From the NCBI GenBank assembly GCA_963973795.1, contig CAXBAF010000003.1, forward strand, positions 124,001 through 188,000: DNA of 64,000 nt, given 5' to 3'. The translations under genes and the position numbers were made by a program. Within the stretch, counting starts at the first letter, position 1. Every line of letters starts with the position of its first letter. Shown here piece after piece: positions 1 through 8,071 of the stretch. Source of the DNA: UBA1926 sp002337215 (GTDB lineage Bacteria; Planctomycetota; Phycisphaerae; Phycisphaerales; UBA1924). The notes under the pieces are model-generated. The model was not told where the DNA came from. It saw nothing but the letters and a program-made list of their open reading frames with translations, and did no database searches.

Positions 1-603
1 TACGCATTCGCCCGCTACTCCGGCCACACCGCCGAGGACGCCCAGGACCTCACCCAAGCCTTCCTCGCCCGTGTGATCGAAACGGGCGGTCTCGGCGACG
101 CCGACCCGGACCGTGGGCGGTTCCGTTCCTATCTCCTCGGCGCGATGAAGCACTTCATGGCCAACGCGCGCACCCGGGCCAAGGCCCGCAAACGCGGCGG
201 CGGGCGACGCTTCGTTGACGCCGACATCGCCGAACTGGAATCCCGCATCGCGCCGCACATCGACGACGCGGCCTCGCCCTCCGACGCCGACCGGGCGTTC
301 GACCGCGACTGGGCACGCGAAACAACCGCAGCCGCCCTTCGTCAACTCGGAGCCGAGTGGGCGCTCCGCGGACGGTCCGAACAGTTCGAGGCTCTCCGCC
401 CCGCGCTGACGGGCGAGGGACCCGCCCGGGCCGACGTCGCCGCGGCGCTCGGCATGACCGAGAACGCGGTCGCGGTCGCGATCCATCGCCTCCGAGATCG
501 GTACGCGGCCCTCGTCCGCGAGGCGGTGTCTCGCACCGTGGCCGACGAGGCGGATATCGAGGACGAAATGCGGTACCTGGTCGGTGTACTCCGAAAAAAA
601 TGA
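1..603 (+). CDS. ECF-type RNA polymerase sigma factor (5' truncated)
   Basis: The reading frame is open from the first base of the window to the TGA at 601-603, so the start lies upstream. The visible 200 residues begin inside sigma region 2 (a stretch with paired Asp/Gln followed by AFLARV), continue through a basic linker (KARKRGGGRR), and end with a sigma region 4-like helix-turn-helix around MTENAVAVAIHRLRDRY. This fits an ECF sigma-70-family factor that directs RNA polymerase to its own promoters. The neighbour 69 bases downstream is a large Ser/Thr kinase, a pairing common in planctomycetes, where the kinase may set the activity of the sigma factor. A C-terminal tail beyond region 4 (ending DEMRYLVGVLRKK) is also usual there. 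The family call is firm; the regulon is unknown. Confidence 0.85.
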   Translation, partial: YAFARYSGHTAEDAQDLTQAFLARVIETGGLGDADPDRGRFRSYLLGAMKHFMANARTRAKARKRGGGRRFVDADIAELESRIAPHIDDAASPSDADRAFDRDWARETTAAALRQLGAEWALRGRSEQFEALRPALTGEGPARADVAAALGMTENAVAVAIHRLRDRYAALVREAVSRTVADEADIEDEMRYLVGVLRKK

Positions 604-672
604 CACGCGACCTGTAATCTCGGTTCGTGGGCCCGTCAGGAAGGGGTGAACCAACGCTTCGGGAGGCGAACC

Positions 673-3429
673 ATGAGCGGCACAACCCAACACACCTGTC
701 CCGGCTGCGGCGCAGAACTGCACAACGCGGAGCGCGTCACGATGTGCGCCGCCTGCCTGATGTCGGGCGTCCTGCGGTCCGAGGCCGAAACCGTCGAAAT
801 CGATCAGAACCCCGAGATCGCCAACGACGCCGAGACCCTCACGCTGTCCACGGGACGGCACCGCCGAGACCGCGACGCGTTCGAGCTCCCGCGTGATCTC
901 GGCGGCTACACCCTCGTTTCCCTGCTCGGCCAGGGCGGGATGGGCACGGTCTACGAGGCCGTGCAGCGCTCAACAGGCCGGCGTCTCGCCCTGAAACTGC
1001 TCGACCAGAGCCTCGACACACCCGAGATGCGTCACCGGTTCCTCCGCGAGGGCCGGCTCGCCGCGCGGGTGAACCACCCCGCGAGCCTCTACGTGTTCGG
1101 GAGCGAGGAGATCGACGGGATCCCCGCGATCACGATGGAGATCGCACCGGGGGGCACCCTGCAGGACGCGCTGGATCGGCGCGGCCCGCTCCCGGTTCCC
1201 GAAGCGGTCGACGCAGTGCTCAGCATGATCGACGGGCTCGAGGCCGCGCTCGATCGAGGCGTCCTGCACCGCGACATAAAGCCCTCCAACTGTTTCGTCT
1301 CGCCCGATGGGACGGTTAAGGTCGGCGATTTCGGCCTCTCGATCTCTACGCTGCCCTCCGCGGACACGTTCATCACCCAGACCGGCAAGGTCATGGGCAC
1401 CCCCGCGTTCGCGTCGCCCGAACAGCTGCGGGGCGACGAGATCGACGCGCGATCCGACATCTACGCCGTCGGCGCCACGCTCTTCACACTGCTGACCGCC
1501 CGCGCCGCCTTCGAGGGCGAGAACGCCGTGCAGATCGTTGCGAACGTGATCGACAGCCCACCCGCCCCGGCCTCGCGGTTCCGCGACGACCTGCCGCCCG
1601 GGCTCGAGCGCGTCATCACACGCTGCCTCGCCAAAGAGCCGGGCGGTCGATACGCCAACTACGCCGCTCTCCGCGACGCGCTGCTGCCCTTCGGGTCGGT
1701 CGTCGCCGAGCCCGCGACGCAGACGCAGCGCGGCGCCGCCGGGTGGATCGACTACCTCGCGGCCTTCCTCCCGACCTACGCCGCGGTCATGATCACCGTC
1801 GGGCCCGAGGCGCTCTTCATCCGCCCCCTCTACGATTTTTCCTTCTCCGCCTGGCGATACCACCTGCTCGTCTTCGGTGTCGGCTTCCTCTACTTCGCCA
1901 TCACCGAAGGCCTCTGGGGCACAGGGCTGGGCAAGTGGGTCATGAGTCTCCGCGTGGTCCAGCGGAACGGCCGCGCCCCGGGCATGGGCCGGGCGCTGCT
2001 CCGCATCATCATCCCCATCGCTTTCATCGAGAGCGTCCGCATCCCCCTCTCCGTCTTGGCGTTGCCGAGCGGCGAGTGGGCCCCGCTCAACTCGATCATC
2101 ATCGTCGGGCTCTCCACCCTCTGCCCCTGGGTCGTCGCGCTGCTCTGGATCCCCGCCCGACGCAGCAACGGATTCGCGACCGTCTGGGACCTCGTCACGG
2201 GAACGCGCGTCGTCGTCCGCCCACGCGGATCGCGCCGCCCCGCCGCGAAGACCGTCCTGCCGGCACCGGACGACGAATCAGAAACCGCCGCTGAATCCGC
2301 CCCCGAACGCGCACGCTGCATCGGTCCGTTCCGCGTGAACGCGGAGATCGAGCCCGGCTTCTGGCTCTCGGCCGACGACCCCGTGCTCCGCCGCCGCGTC
2401 TGGCTGATCCGCCGCGTCGGCAACCCGTTGCCCGAGGCGCGCCGCGCCGCCGCTCGTCCCGGATGCCCGCGCTGGCTCCAGGAGATCGCGACCGAAGGCT
2501 CGGTCTGGGACGCCTTCGAAGCGCCCCGGGGCACCCCGCTCTCCGAGCGCGTCGCCAAAGGCCCCGCGCCCTGGTCCACCACGCGGTACTGGCTGCACGA
2601 TCTCGCCGCCGAACTGTGGGCCGCGCAGCGCGACGGCACGCTCCCGATCGCCTACACCCTGAACCACGTCTGGCTCACCGACGACGGACGGGCGATGCTC
2701 CTCGACTCTGCCTGGCCGAACGAGCCCACGCCTGCCCAGGAATCCCGCTCACCGCTCGACGCGCCGATGCCCGTCGGCAGCCTCACCGCGCAGCACCGTT
2801 TCCTCTGGGCGGTTGCCGACCACACCGACCCGCTCAGCGTTCCGCTGCACGCGCAGCCCGCGATGCAGAATCTCCGCGCCGCGACGTTCGAGAAACTCAC
2901 CTTCCTCACCGGGACACTCCGAGGCCTGCTGAACAAGCCCGCCGATGTCACCAGAGGGCTCCGCGCCGCGTCGCTCTTCGTCATCCCCGGCTACGCATGG
3001 ATCGCGACGATCCTGGGCATCGCCGGCAACACCGATCCCTCGGTGGGCCCGCTCGTCTGGGCCGGGCGCATCGCCATCGCGGGGCTCGTGATGATGCACT
3101 TCATCGCGTTCTTCGACATCATCCTCGCCTTCTGGCGCAAATCGACCGGGCTGTCCACGTTCGGGCTCGAGGCCGTCACGCAGCGTGGCCGAGCCTCACG
3201 AGGCCGCATGCTCCTCCGCAGCGCGATCATGTGGCTCCCGGTCCTCGTGCCAACAGGCGTTCTCTTCGCGGTCGCATCCGCCAACGGGACTCCGATCGAC
3301 TTCGCCTCGGCATCCGCCGTCGCCGCGGTCACCCTCGCCGGCGCCGCCGTCTTCAGCCTCTCGGCACTCATGAACCCGACCCGAGGCCTGCACGACAGGA
3401 TCGCCGGCGTGTGGGTCGGCCGGCGCTGA
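673..3429 (+). CDS. Membrane Ser/Thr protein kinase with RDD domain, pseudokinase-like half and second RDD-like region
   Basis: The ATG at 673 is chosen because GGGAGG lies 6 bases before it. The 918-residue protein starts with a zinc-ribbon-like stretch (CPGCGAEL at 9-16 and CAAC at 25-28). A complete Hanks-type kinase domain spans about 80-340: GQGGMG loop at 86-91, Lys108, Glu126, HRDIKPSN with Asp201, DFG at 219-221. Residues about 357-515 hold hydrophobic segments of an RDD membrane domain. Residues about 549-690 again resemble a kinase fold (IGPFRV, an RRVWLIRR strand, a DGRAMLLD strand) but lack HRD and DFG, so this half is probably inactive. A last membrane region ends with GLHDRIAGVWVGRR, an RDD-like terminus. 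The kinase likely phosphorylates cytoplasmic targets, possibly the preceding sigma factor. The pseudokinase reading is inference. Confidence 0.9.
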   Translation: MSGTTQHTCPGCGAELHNAERVTMCAACLMSGVLRSEAETVEIDQNPEIANDAETLTLSTGRHRRDRDAFELPRDLGGYTLVSLLGQGGMGTVYEAVQRSTGRRLALKLLDQSLDTPEMRHRFLREGRLAARVNHPASLYVFGSEEIDGIPAITMEIAPGGTLQDALDRRGPLPVPEAVDAVLSMIDGLEAALDRGVLHRDIKPSNCFVSPDGTVKVGDFGLSISTLPSADTFITQTGKVMGTPAFASPEQLRGDEIDARSDIYAVGATLFTLLTARAAFEGENAVQIVANVIDSPPAPASRFRDDLPPGLERVITRCLAKEPGGRYANYAALRDALLPFGSVVAEPATQTQRGAAGWIDYLAAFLPTYAAVMITVGPEALFIRPLYDFSFSAWRYHLLVFGVGFLYFAITEGLWGTGLGKWVMSLRVVQRNGRAPGMGRALLRIIIPIAFIESVRIPLSVLALPSGEWAPLNSIIIVGLSTLCPWVVALLWIPARRSNGFATVWDLVTGTRVVVRPRGSRRPAAKTVLPAPDDESETAAESAPERARCIGPFRVNAEIEPGFWLSADDPVLRRRVWLIRRVGNPLPEARRAAARPGCPRWLQEIATEGSVWDAFEAPRGTPLSERVAKGPAPWSTTRYWLHDLAAELWAAQRDGTLPIAYTLNHVWLTDDGRAMLLDSAWPNEPTPAQESRSPLDAPMPVGSLTAQHRFLWAVADHTDPLSVPLHAQPAMQNLRAATFEKLTFLTGTLRGLLNKPADVTRGLRAASLFVIPGYAWIATILGIAGNTDPSVGPLVWAGRIAIAGLVMMHFIAFFDIILAFWRKSTGLSTFGLEAVTQRGRASRGRMLLRSAIMWLPVLVPTGVLFAVASANGTPIDFASASAVAAVTLAGAAVFSLSALMNPTRGLHDRIAGVWVGRR

Positions 3430-3547
3430 CCGACCCCGTCCGTACCGAATTTCTTTGTTCACCCGCCCGACCGGGGACCGCTCAGCGTCCCGCGACCGGT
3501 CCGGCATCACCCAAGGTCCGTTCCCAACGAACGGTGGAGCCCAAGCC

Positions 3548-4147
3548 ATGCAAAAGTTTCAGTTCAACCAACACGCCGCTGACACCGCCGCCGCCCGAGC
3601 CGGAGCACTCCTGATCGCCGCGTGCATGACCGCCGCCACGCTCGTCACCACAGGCTGCGGAGACACCGGGAGCGCCAGCGCCGCGCACGCCGATCGTCCG
3701 GCCGCCCCGGCGATCTCTCTCGACGCCGCGATCATCGCGGGTGACGACAACGCCGTCCGCGACCACATCATCGCGGGGACGTCGGTCAACAAGCCGAACA
3801 TCACGGGTGACACCCCCCTGAGCCTCGCGGCGGTCTTCGGCCGCACCTACGCCGCCGAGGTGCTCGTCGGCGCCGGCGCCGAACTCGAGACCAGGAACAG
3901 TTCGGGGGCGACACCGCTCTTCAACGCCGCGTTCTTCTGCCACCCCGATGTCGTGCGCGTGCTGATCGACGCCGGCGCCGACACCGAAACGACCGACGCG
4001 AACGGGACCCCCATCCGCCAGGTCATGGAGATGCCATGGACGCGGATCGAGCCCGTTTACACCTCGCTCTACACCGCGATCGGGATCCCGTTCGACGCCG
4101 AGAGCATCGAATCGACCCGCCCGAAAATCGCCGAAATGCTCGACTGA
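3548..4147 (+). CDS. Ankyrin-repeat probable lipoprotein
   Basis: The ATG at 3548 follows GGTGGAG by 8 bases. The 199-residue protein has an N-terminal hydrophobic segment (about 18-35) ending in LVTTGC, a loose lipobox with Cys as probable lipidation site; the -3 residue (Thr) is not ideal. Residues about 55-150 form two to three ankyrin repeats (GDTPLSLAAVFGRTYAAEVL, then GATPLFNAAF and VVRVLIDAGADTE). These repeats bind proteins, and no enzyme motif is seen. The C-terminal tail (IGIPFDAESIESTRPKIAEML) resembles the tail after the ankyrin module in the next gene, which starts 43 bases downstream, so the two probably act together and are likely cotranscribed. Its partner is unknown. Confidence 0.75.
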   Translation: MQKFQFNQHAADTAAARAGALLIAACMTAATLVTTGCGDTGSASAAHADRPAAPAISLDAAIIAGDDNAVRDHIIAGTSVNKPNITGDTPLSLAAVFGRTYAAEVLVGAGAELETRNSSGATPLFNAAFFCHPDVVRVLIDAGADTETTDANGTPIRQVMEMPWTRIEPVYTSLYTAIGIPFDAESIESTRPKIAEMLD

Positions 4148-4190
4148 TCGAACACGCCGACATGCGCGCATCAAGGATGAGGAACACACC

Positions 4191-5924
4191 ATGACCGCAA
4201 CGCCCTCCACAATCGCGACCGCGCCGAACCCGAGGCGGCACGATCTCGACGCCCTGCGAGCGGGCGCGATGCTCCTCGGCATCGCGCTGCACGCGGCACT
4301 GGCGTTCACCCCGATCCCCTGGATCGCCATGAACAGCGAGACCTCGCCCGTGCTGGGCCCGTTCATCGAGGTCATCCACGGCTTCCGCCTGCCCCTCTTC
4401 TTCCTGATGAGCGGGTTCTTCAGCGCGATGCTGCTGCAGCGCCGCGGCATCGGCGGCTTTCTGACGCACCGATGGAAACGCATCGGTCTCCCGCTGCTGC
4501 TCGGCATGGTCACCATCATCCCCGCGATGTGGGGCGTCATCATCGGGGGCAACGTCCTGAAGGAGTTCGTCCCCGCTCCCGAGCGCGAGTGGGACGCCGG
4601 CGAGGACGCCGCGAACAACATCTGGCGCTCCGCCGCAACGGGCGATCTCGACAGCGTGCAGCAACTGGTGGAGTCGGGCGCGCCCGTCAACGCCCCCGAC
4701 CCCCGTTTCTACACCCTGCCCCTGGCATGGGCCGCGACGGGTGACCACGCCCAGGTCGTCGCGCTCCTGCTCGAATCCGGCGCCGACCCCAACCAGCGCA
4801 TGGGCGACGACAACACCCCCCTCCACACCGCCTGCTTCTACGGAGCCTCCGAGTCCGCCGCGCTGATGCTCGAGTCCGGGGCTGACCTGTCCGCCCGGAA
4901 CACGAGAGGCGAGACCCCAATCGATTCGATGAAGCACGGACAAGGCGCGATCGATTTCATCTCGAACCTGCTGGGGGTCGAGGCCGACTTCGAGCGCGTC
5001 GAAGCAGGGCGACGCGAGATCGCCGATCGGATCGGATCACAGACCGACACCGGGGAGCCCATCTCGACGGCGTCTCCGATCCGCGACCTCCTCGCCGGGA
5101 TCCTCGGCGGAGAACTGTTCATGCACCTCTGGTTCCTCTGGCATCTCTGCTGGCTCGCGTGCGGGCTCGCGGTAGTCACCCTGCTGCTGCGCCCCCTGCG
5201 TCTGCGGTCCGCCCCGAACCTCCTCATCGCCACGCCCCTCTGTCTTGTCGCCCTTCTCCCGCTCACCGCGGTGACGCAGAGTTGGCAGGCGAACTTCGGG
5301 CCCGACACCGCCGCCGCCCTGATCCCCGCCCCGCACGTGCTCGCGCACTACGCCGTCTTCTTCGGCTTCGGCGCGCTCATGTTCGCGTCGCGGAATGCCG
5401 CCGATCGGCTCGGCCGCGCCTGGTGGATCCATCTGCCCATCGCCGCGGTCAGCTGCGTTCTCGCCCTCCGCCTCACGCACGACCCCCACGCCCTCGCCGC
5501 GCAGGGGATCGACGCCGAGGCGGGCGCCCTGCTCGGCGTCGTCTTGCAGTCCGTCTTCGTGTGGACCATCTCATTCGGTCTGCTCGGCGTCGCCCGGCTC
5601 CTGCTCAGCCGTCCGAGCGCGCGGGTGCGCTACGTCTCCGACTCGTCCTACTGGCTCTACGTGGCGCACCTGCCGATCGTCGTCGCGGGCCAGTTCGCGC
5701 TCGCCTATGTCCCGCTCCCGCCGCTCGTCGAGTTCTCGTTGCTGACGGTCGCGACGGCCCTCGTGCTCCTGCTGAGCTACCGGTGGTTCGTGCGCTACAC
5801 CTGGCTCGGCCGCCTGCTCAACGGCCCCCGCACAAGGCCTGGCAACGACCCCGTCGCGAGCAAGCGTCCATCTGTCGTCTTTGATGCCGGGCAGCCCGCC
5901 ATCAACGCCTCATCCCGAACTTGA
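4191..5924 (+). CDS. Acyltransferase-3 family membrane protein with an inserted ankyrin module
   Basis: The 577-residue protein begins with the typical acyltransferase-3 start: RRHDLDALRAGAMLLGIALH, where the His of IALH is the likely catalytic or substrate residue, followed by membrane helices to about residue 125. Residues about 139-262 are not membrane but ankyrin repeats (NNIWRSAATGDLDSVQQL, ALLLESGADPN, TPLHTACFYGA, ALMLESGADLSARN). Membrane helices resume at about 300 (FMHLWFLWHLCWL) and continue to 560. Members of this family transfer acyl groups to extracytoplasmic sugars or glucans (OpgC-like). The soluble insert sits between early helices, so it forms one large loop. The gene follows the ankyrin lipoprotein by 43 bases. 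The acyl acceptor cannot be told from sequence. Confidence 0.82.
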   Translation: MTATPSTIATAPNPRRHDLDALRAGAMLLGIALHAALAFTPIPWIAMNSETSPVLGPFIEVIHGFRLPLFFLMSGFFSAMLLQRRGIGGFLTHRWKRIGLPLLLGMVTIIPAMWGVIIGGNVLKEFVPAPEREWDAGEDAANNIWRSAATGDLDSVQQLVESGAPVNAPDPRFYTLPLAWAATGDHAQVVALLLESGADPNQRMGDDNTPLHTACFYGASESAALMLESGADLSARNTRGETPIDSMKHGQGAIDFISNLLGVEADFERVEAGRREIADRIGSQTDTGEPISTASPIRDLLAGILGGELFMHLWFLWHLCWLACGLAVVTLLLRPLRLRSAPNLLIATPLCLVALLPLTAVTQSWQANFGPDTAAALIPAPHVLAHYAVFFGFGALMFASRNAADRLGRAWWIHLPIAAVSCVLALRLTHDPHALAAQGIDAEAGALLGVVLQSVFVWTISFGLLGVARLLLSRPSARVRYVSDSSYWLYVAHLPIVVAGQFALAYVPLPPLVEFSLLTVATALVLLLSYRWFVRYTWLGRLLNGPRTRPGNDPVASKRPSVVFDAGQPAINASSRT

Positions 5925-5930
5925 GCGAGA

Positions 5931-5956
5931 GCCGCGCGGGCTCAGCCCGCCGCGCG
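5931..5956. terminator. Compact hairpin shared by two convergent genes
   Basis: A GC-rich inverted repeat (GCGGGC, three-base loop, GCCCGC, extended by three more pairs after one bulged C) fills the 17-base gap between the stops at 5924 and 5942 and runs into the minus-strand stop. No T-tract follows on either side, so a terminator role is only probable. Confidence 0.4.
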
Positions 5957-8056
5957 AGAATACGCCTGTGCCGCAATCCGGTGCGTGCACTTTGCGGCAG
6001 ACAGCCGGTTCGTCGCCATCGCGAGGAACCACGACCGCCACGACTCGGGGCCGTCCCCCGGAACCCAGTCGAACCGCCCCGTGCTCGCCCCGTCGTCCCA
6101 GCCCGATCCGCATGCCGACATCACCGGGACAGGGCTGACGCGAGGCTCCGCGACGACGCTCCCGGGGATGCTGGTCGCCGGGTTCTCGAAATAGGTCGGC
6201 CAGTCTCGTGCGCTGTGCCACGTCTTGCCCACCTTCGGCTCATACCCCGGTGTGACGATCGCGTTCTGCTGATACACGAGCAGGTCCCCGAGAATCCCGT
6301 CGGGGTCCGCGTACCGCGAGCCGACATGGTCGGCGAGATCAGAGAAAAACACTCCGAGATCCCGGCACACCTCGCCCAGCATCCACCGGTGCGGCTCCGC
6401 GTGCCGCCGCGCACCCGGAACCCCGGGCAAGGGCAGCAACGCGAGGCTCTCGGGATCCGTGATAAACGCGCTGTAGCACGCCTCGATCGTCCGCATCGCG
6501 TCCGCGGTCGCGGCCGAAAGGGGCAGCATCGAATCCAGCAGCCCGTTGTAGAACTCAGCAAAGGAAACGCCCCGCGTGCAGCGGAGGTACCGCGCGAGCA
6601 GCTGCGTGATTCCCCCGTTGTGCAGCGCCCGGATGCACGCGCTCTCGACGCTCATGCGGATCCAGTCGTCGGTCGAGAACGAGCCCGCCTCGACGACGAC
6701 GTCCCCCAGAGGGAACGTCATCGGATCGACCGGCGTGTTCTCCCGCTCGCCGTACCCGTCGTAGATGTACCGGGTGACGGTCCGGAGCCCCCACCGATCC
6801 CGATACGAGGGCTCCGATGCCGGCGCGTTGGGGAGCAGGTGATAGTTGGTCACGATGTACCCGTCGTGGATGCCCCATTCCATCAGGTCCGTGAACGTCT
6901 TGCGCCACAGCGCGGGCGTGTCCTCGGGCAGCCCCTGGATCAACTGCACGCTGATCGGGATCCCGTCGGCCTGCAGCGCGCGCACAACCTCGATCTGCTT
7001 CTCGATCGAGATGTTCTCCCGGTCCGTCGCCGCGAGGACCTTCTCGGATGAGTGCTGGATCGACAGCGTGTGCGCCGTTTCGAGCCCCGCCGCGACGACC
7101 TTCCGCGTGATCTCCACCGTCCGCTTGGGAACGTTCTTCGCGTTGCTGTACACGAAGTACGTCGGCTCGCCGTGCGTCTTCTTCGCCTCGACGATCGCGT
7201 CGGTCAGGTCCACGTCCGTCTTGAACATCCCGAAATTGCTGTCGACCGAGAACACCACCTTGATACCAGACCGTGCGAACCAGTCGATCTCGTCGGAGAG
7301 CCGGTCCATCCCGAACCGGCGCACCTTCGACATCGTCGCCGAGCCCCAGTCGCAGTACGAGCACCGGAAAGGGCACCCCCGGCTCGTCTCCCACGCCGCG
7401 ACAACACCCTGCGGATGCTCCGCGATGAACCGCTCGTAATAGTCGATCTGCGCGAGATACGAGCTCACGCCGTAATCCGCCGGCACCTCGGGCTTCGCAG
7501 TGAGCGAACCACCCGAGCCGGGAAGGCACAGACCCGGAATATCCCCCAGCGGATCGTCCTCGGCGCGGAGCTCGCGAACGCTCCGGTACGAGAGCGCCCG
7601 GCTCAGAATCCGCGTGAACGGAATCTCCCCGTCCTTCACGACCACCGCGTCGATGCACGCGTTCTCCACGAAGAATTCCGGATCGCGATAGTCGGGGTGC
7701 GGCCCCCCGGCGACGATCAGGCAGTCGGGGTGAACAGCACGCACCGCACGCGCGATCGCCTGCTGCAGCCGCCAGTTCCACGTGTAGCAGCTCAGCCCCA
7801 GCACATCGATCCGGACGCCCGACAGCGCGCGCATGATCTCGTCCACCCGGTCCATCCGATGGATCGGCTCGTGCCAGCGAACCGCCTCAGGCCGATCGGC
7901 GTGCAGCTCCCAATACGTCTTAAGCACCCCCCACATCGCCGGGAGGTACGGGAGGCCGTACGACCGCAACTGCGGCTCGCAGATCAGAACCTCGAGCGGC
8001 CGCGTCGCGCGAACGCGCTCAGGAACAGAAACCGTGATCGGAACACCGTGTGCCAT
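5942..8056 (-). CDS. B12-binding-domain radical SAM protein
   Basis: This 704-residue protein has an N-terminal B12-binding-like Rossmann region (about 20-165, including VDEIMRALSG and GLSCYTWN, then IVAGGPHPDY) and a radical SAM core with the cluster motif C228-x3-C232-x2-C235 (CPFRCSYC). The core continues with strands such as VVFSVDSNFGM and HTLSIQHSSEKVL. Such enzymes use an Fe4S4 cluster and SAM to make radicals, often to methylate or rearrange unactivated carbons. The gene lies 15 bases downstream of the methyltransferase gene on the same strand, and the ATG at 8056 is preceded by GAGG. Together with the glycosyltransferases upstream it probably modifies a sugar or lipid of a surface glycan. 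The substrate is unknown. No obvious B12 riboswitch is visible before it. Confidence 0.88.
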   Translation of the reverse strand: MAHGVPITVSVPERVRATRPLEVLICEPQLRSYGLPYLPAMWGVLKTYWELHADRPEAVRWHEPIHRMDRVDEIMRALSGVRIDVLGLSCYTWNWRLQQAIARAVRAVHPDCLIVAGGPHPDYRDPEFFVENACIDAVVVKDGEIPFTRILSRALSYRSVRELRAEDDPLGDIPGLCLPGSGGSLTAKPEVPADYGVSSYLAQIDYYERFIAEHPQGVVAAWETSRGCPFRCSYCDWGSATMSKVRRFGMDRLSDEIDWFARSGIKVVFSVDSNFGMFKTDVDLTDAIVEAKKTHGEPTYFVYSNAKNVPKRTVEITRKVVAAGLETAHTLSIQHSSEKVLAATDRENISIEKQIEVVRALQADGIPISVQLIQGLPEDTPALWRKTFTDLMEWGIHDGYIVTNYHLLPNAPASEPSYRDRWGLRTVTRYIYDGYGERENTPVDPMTFPLGDVVVEAGSFSTDDWIRMSVESACIRALHNGGITQLLARYLRCTRGVSFAEFYNGLLDSMLPLSAATADAMRTIEACYSAFITDPESLALLPLPGVPGARRHAEPHRWMLGEVCRDLGVFFSDLADHVGSRYADPDGILGDLLVYQQNAIVTPGYEPKVGKTWHSARDWPTYFENPATSIPGSVVAEPRVSPVPVMSACGSGWDDGASTGRFDWVPGDGPESWRSWFLAMATNRLSAAKCTHRIAAQAYSRAAG

Positions 8057-8071
8057 CGCCTCGTCTCAGTC

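Noticed and set aside
970..1863. 297-codon antisense frame across the kinase
   Set aside because: Low-complexity Gly/Arg/Glu composition and full overlap with conserved kinase motifs on the other strand.
5942..8056. Cobalamin riboswitch for the B12 radical SAM gene
   Set aside because: Its upstream gap is only 15 bases within an operon, too short for one, and no B12-box-like sequence was seen.
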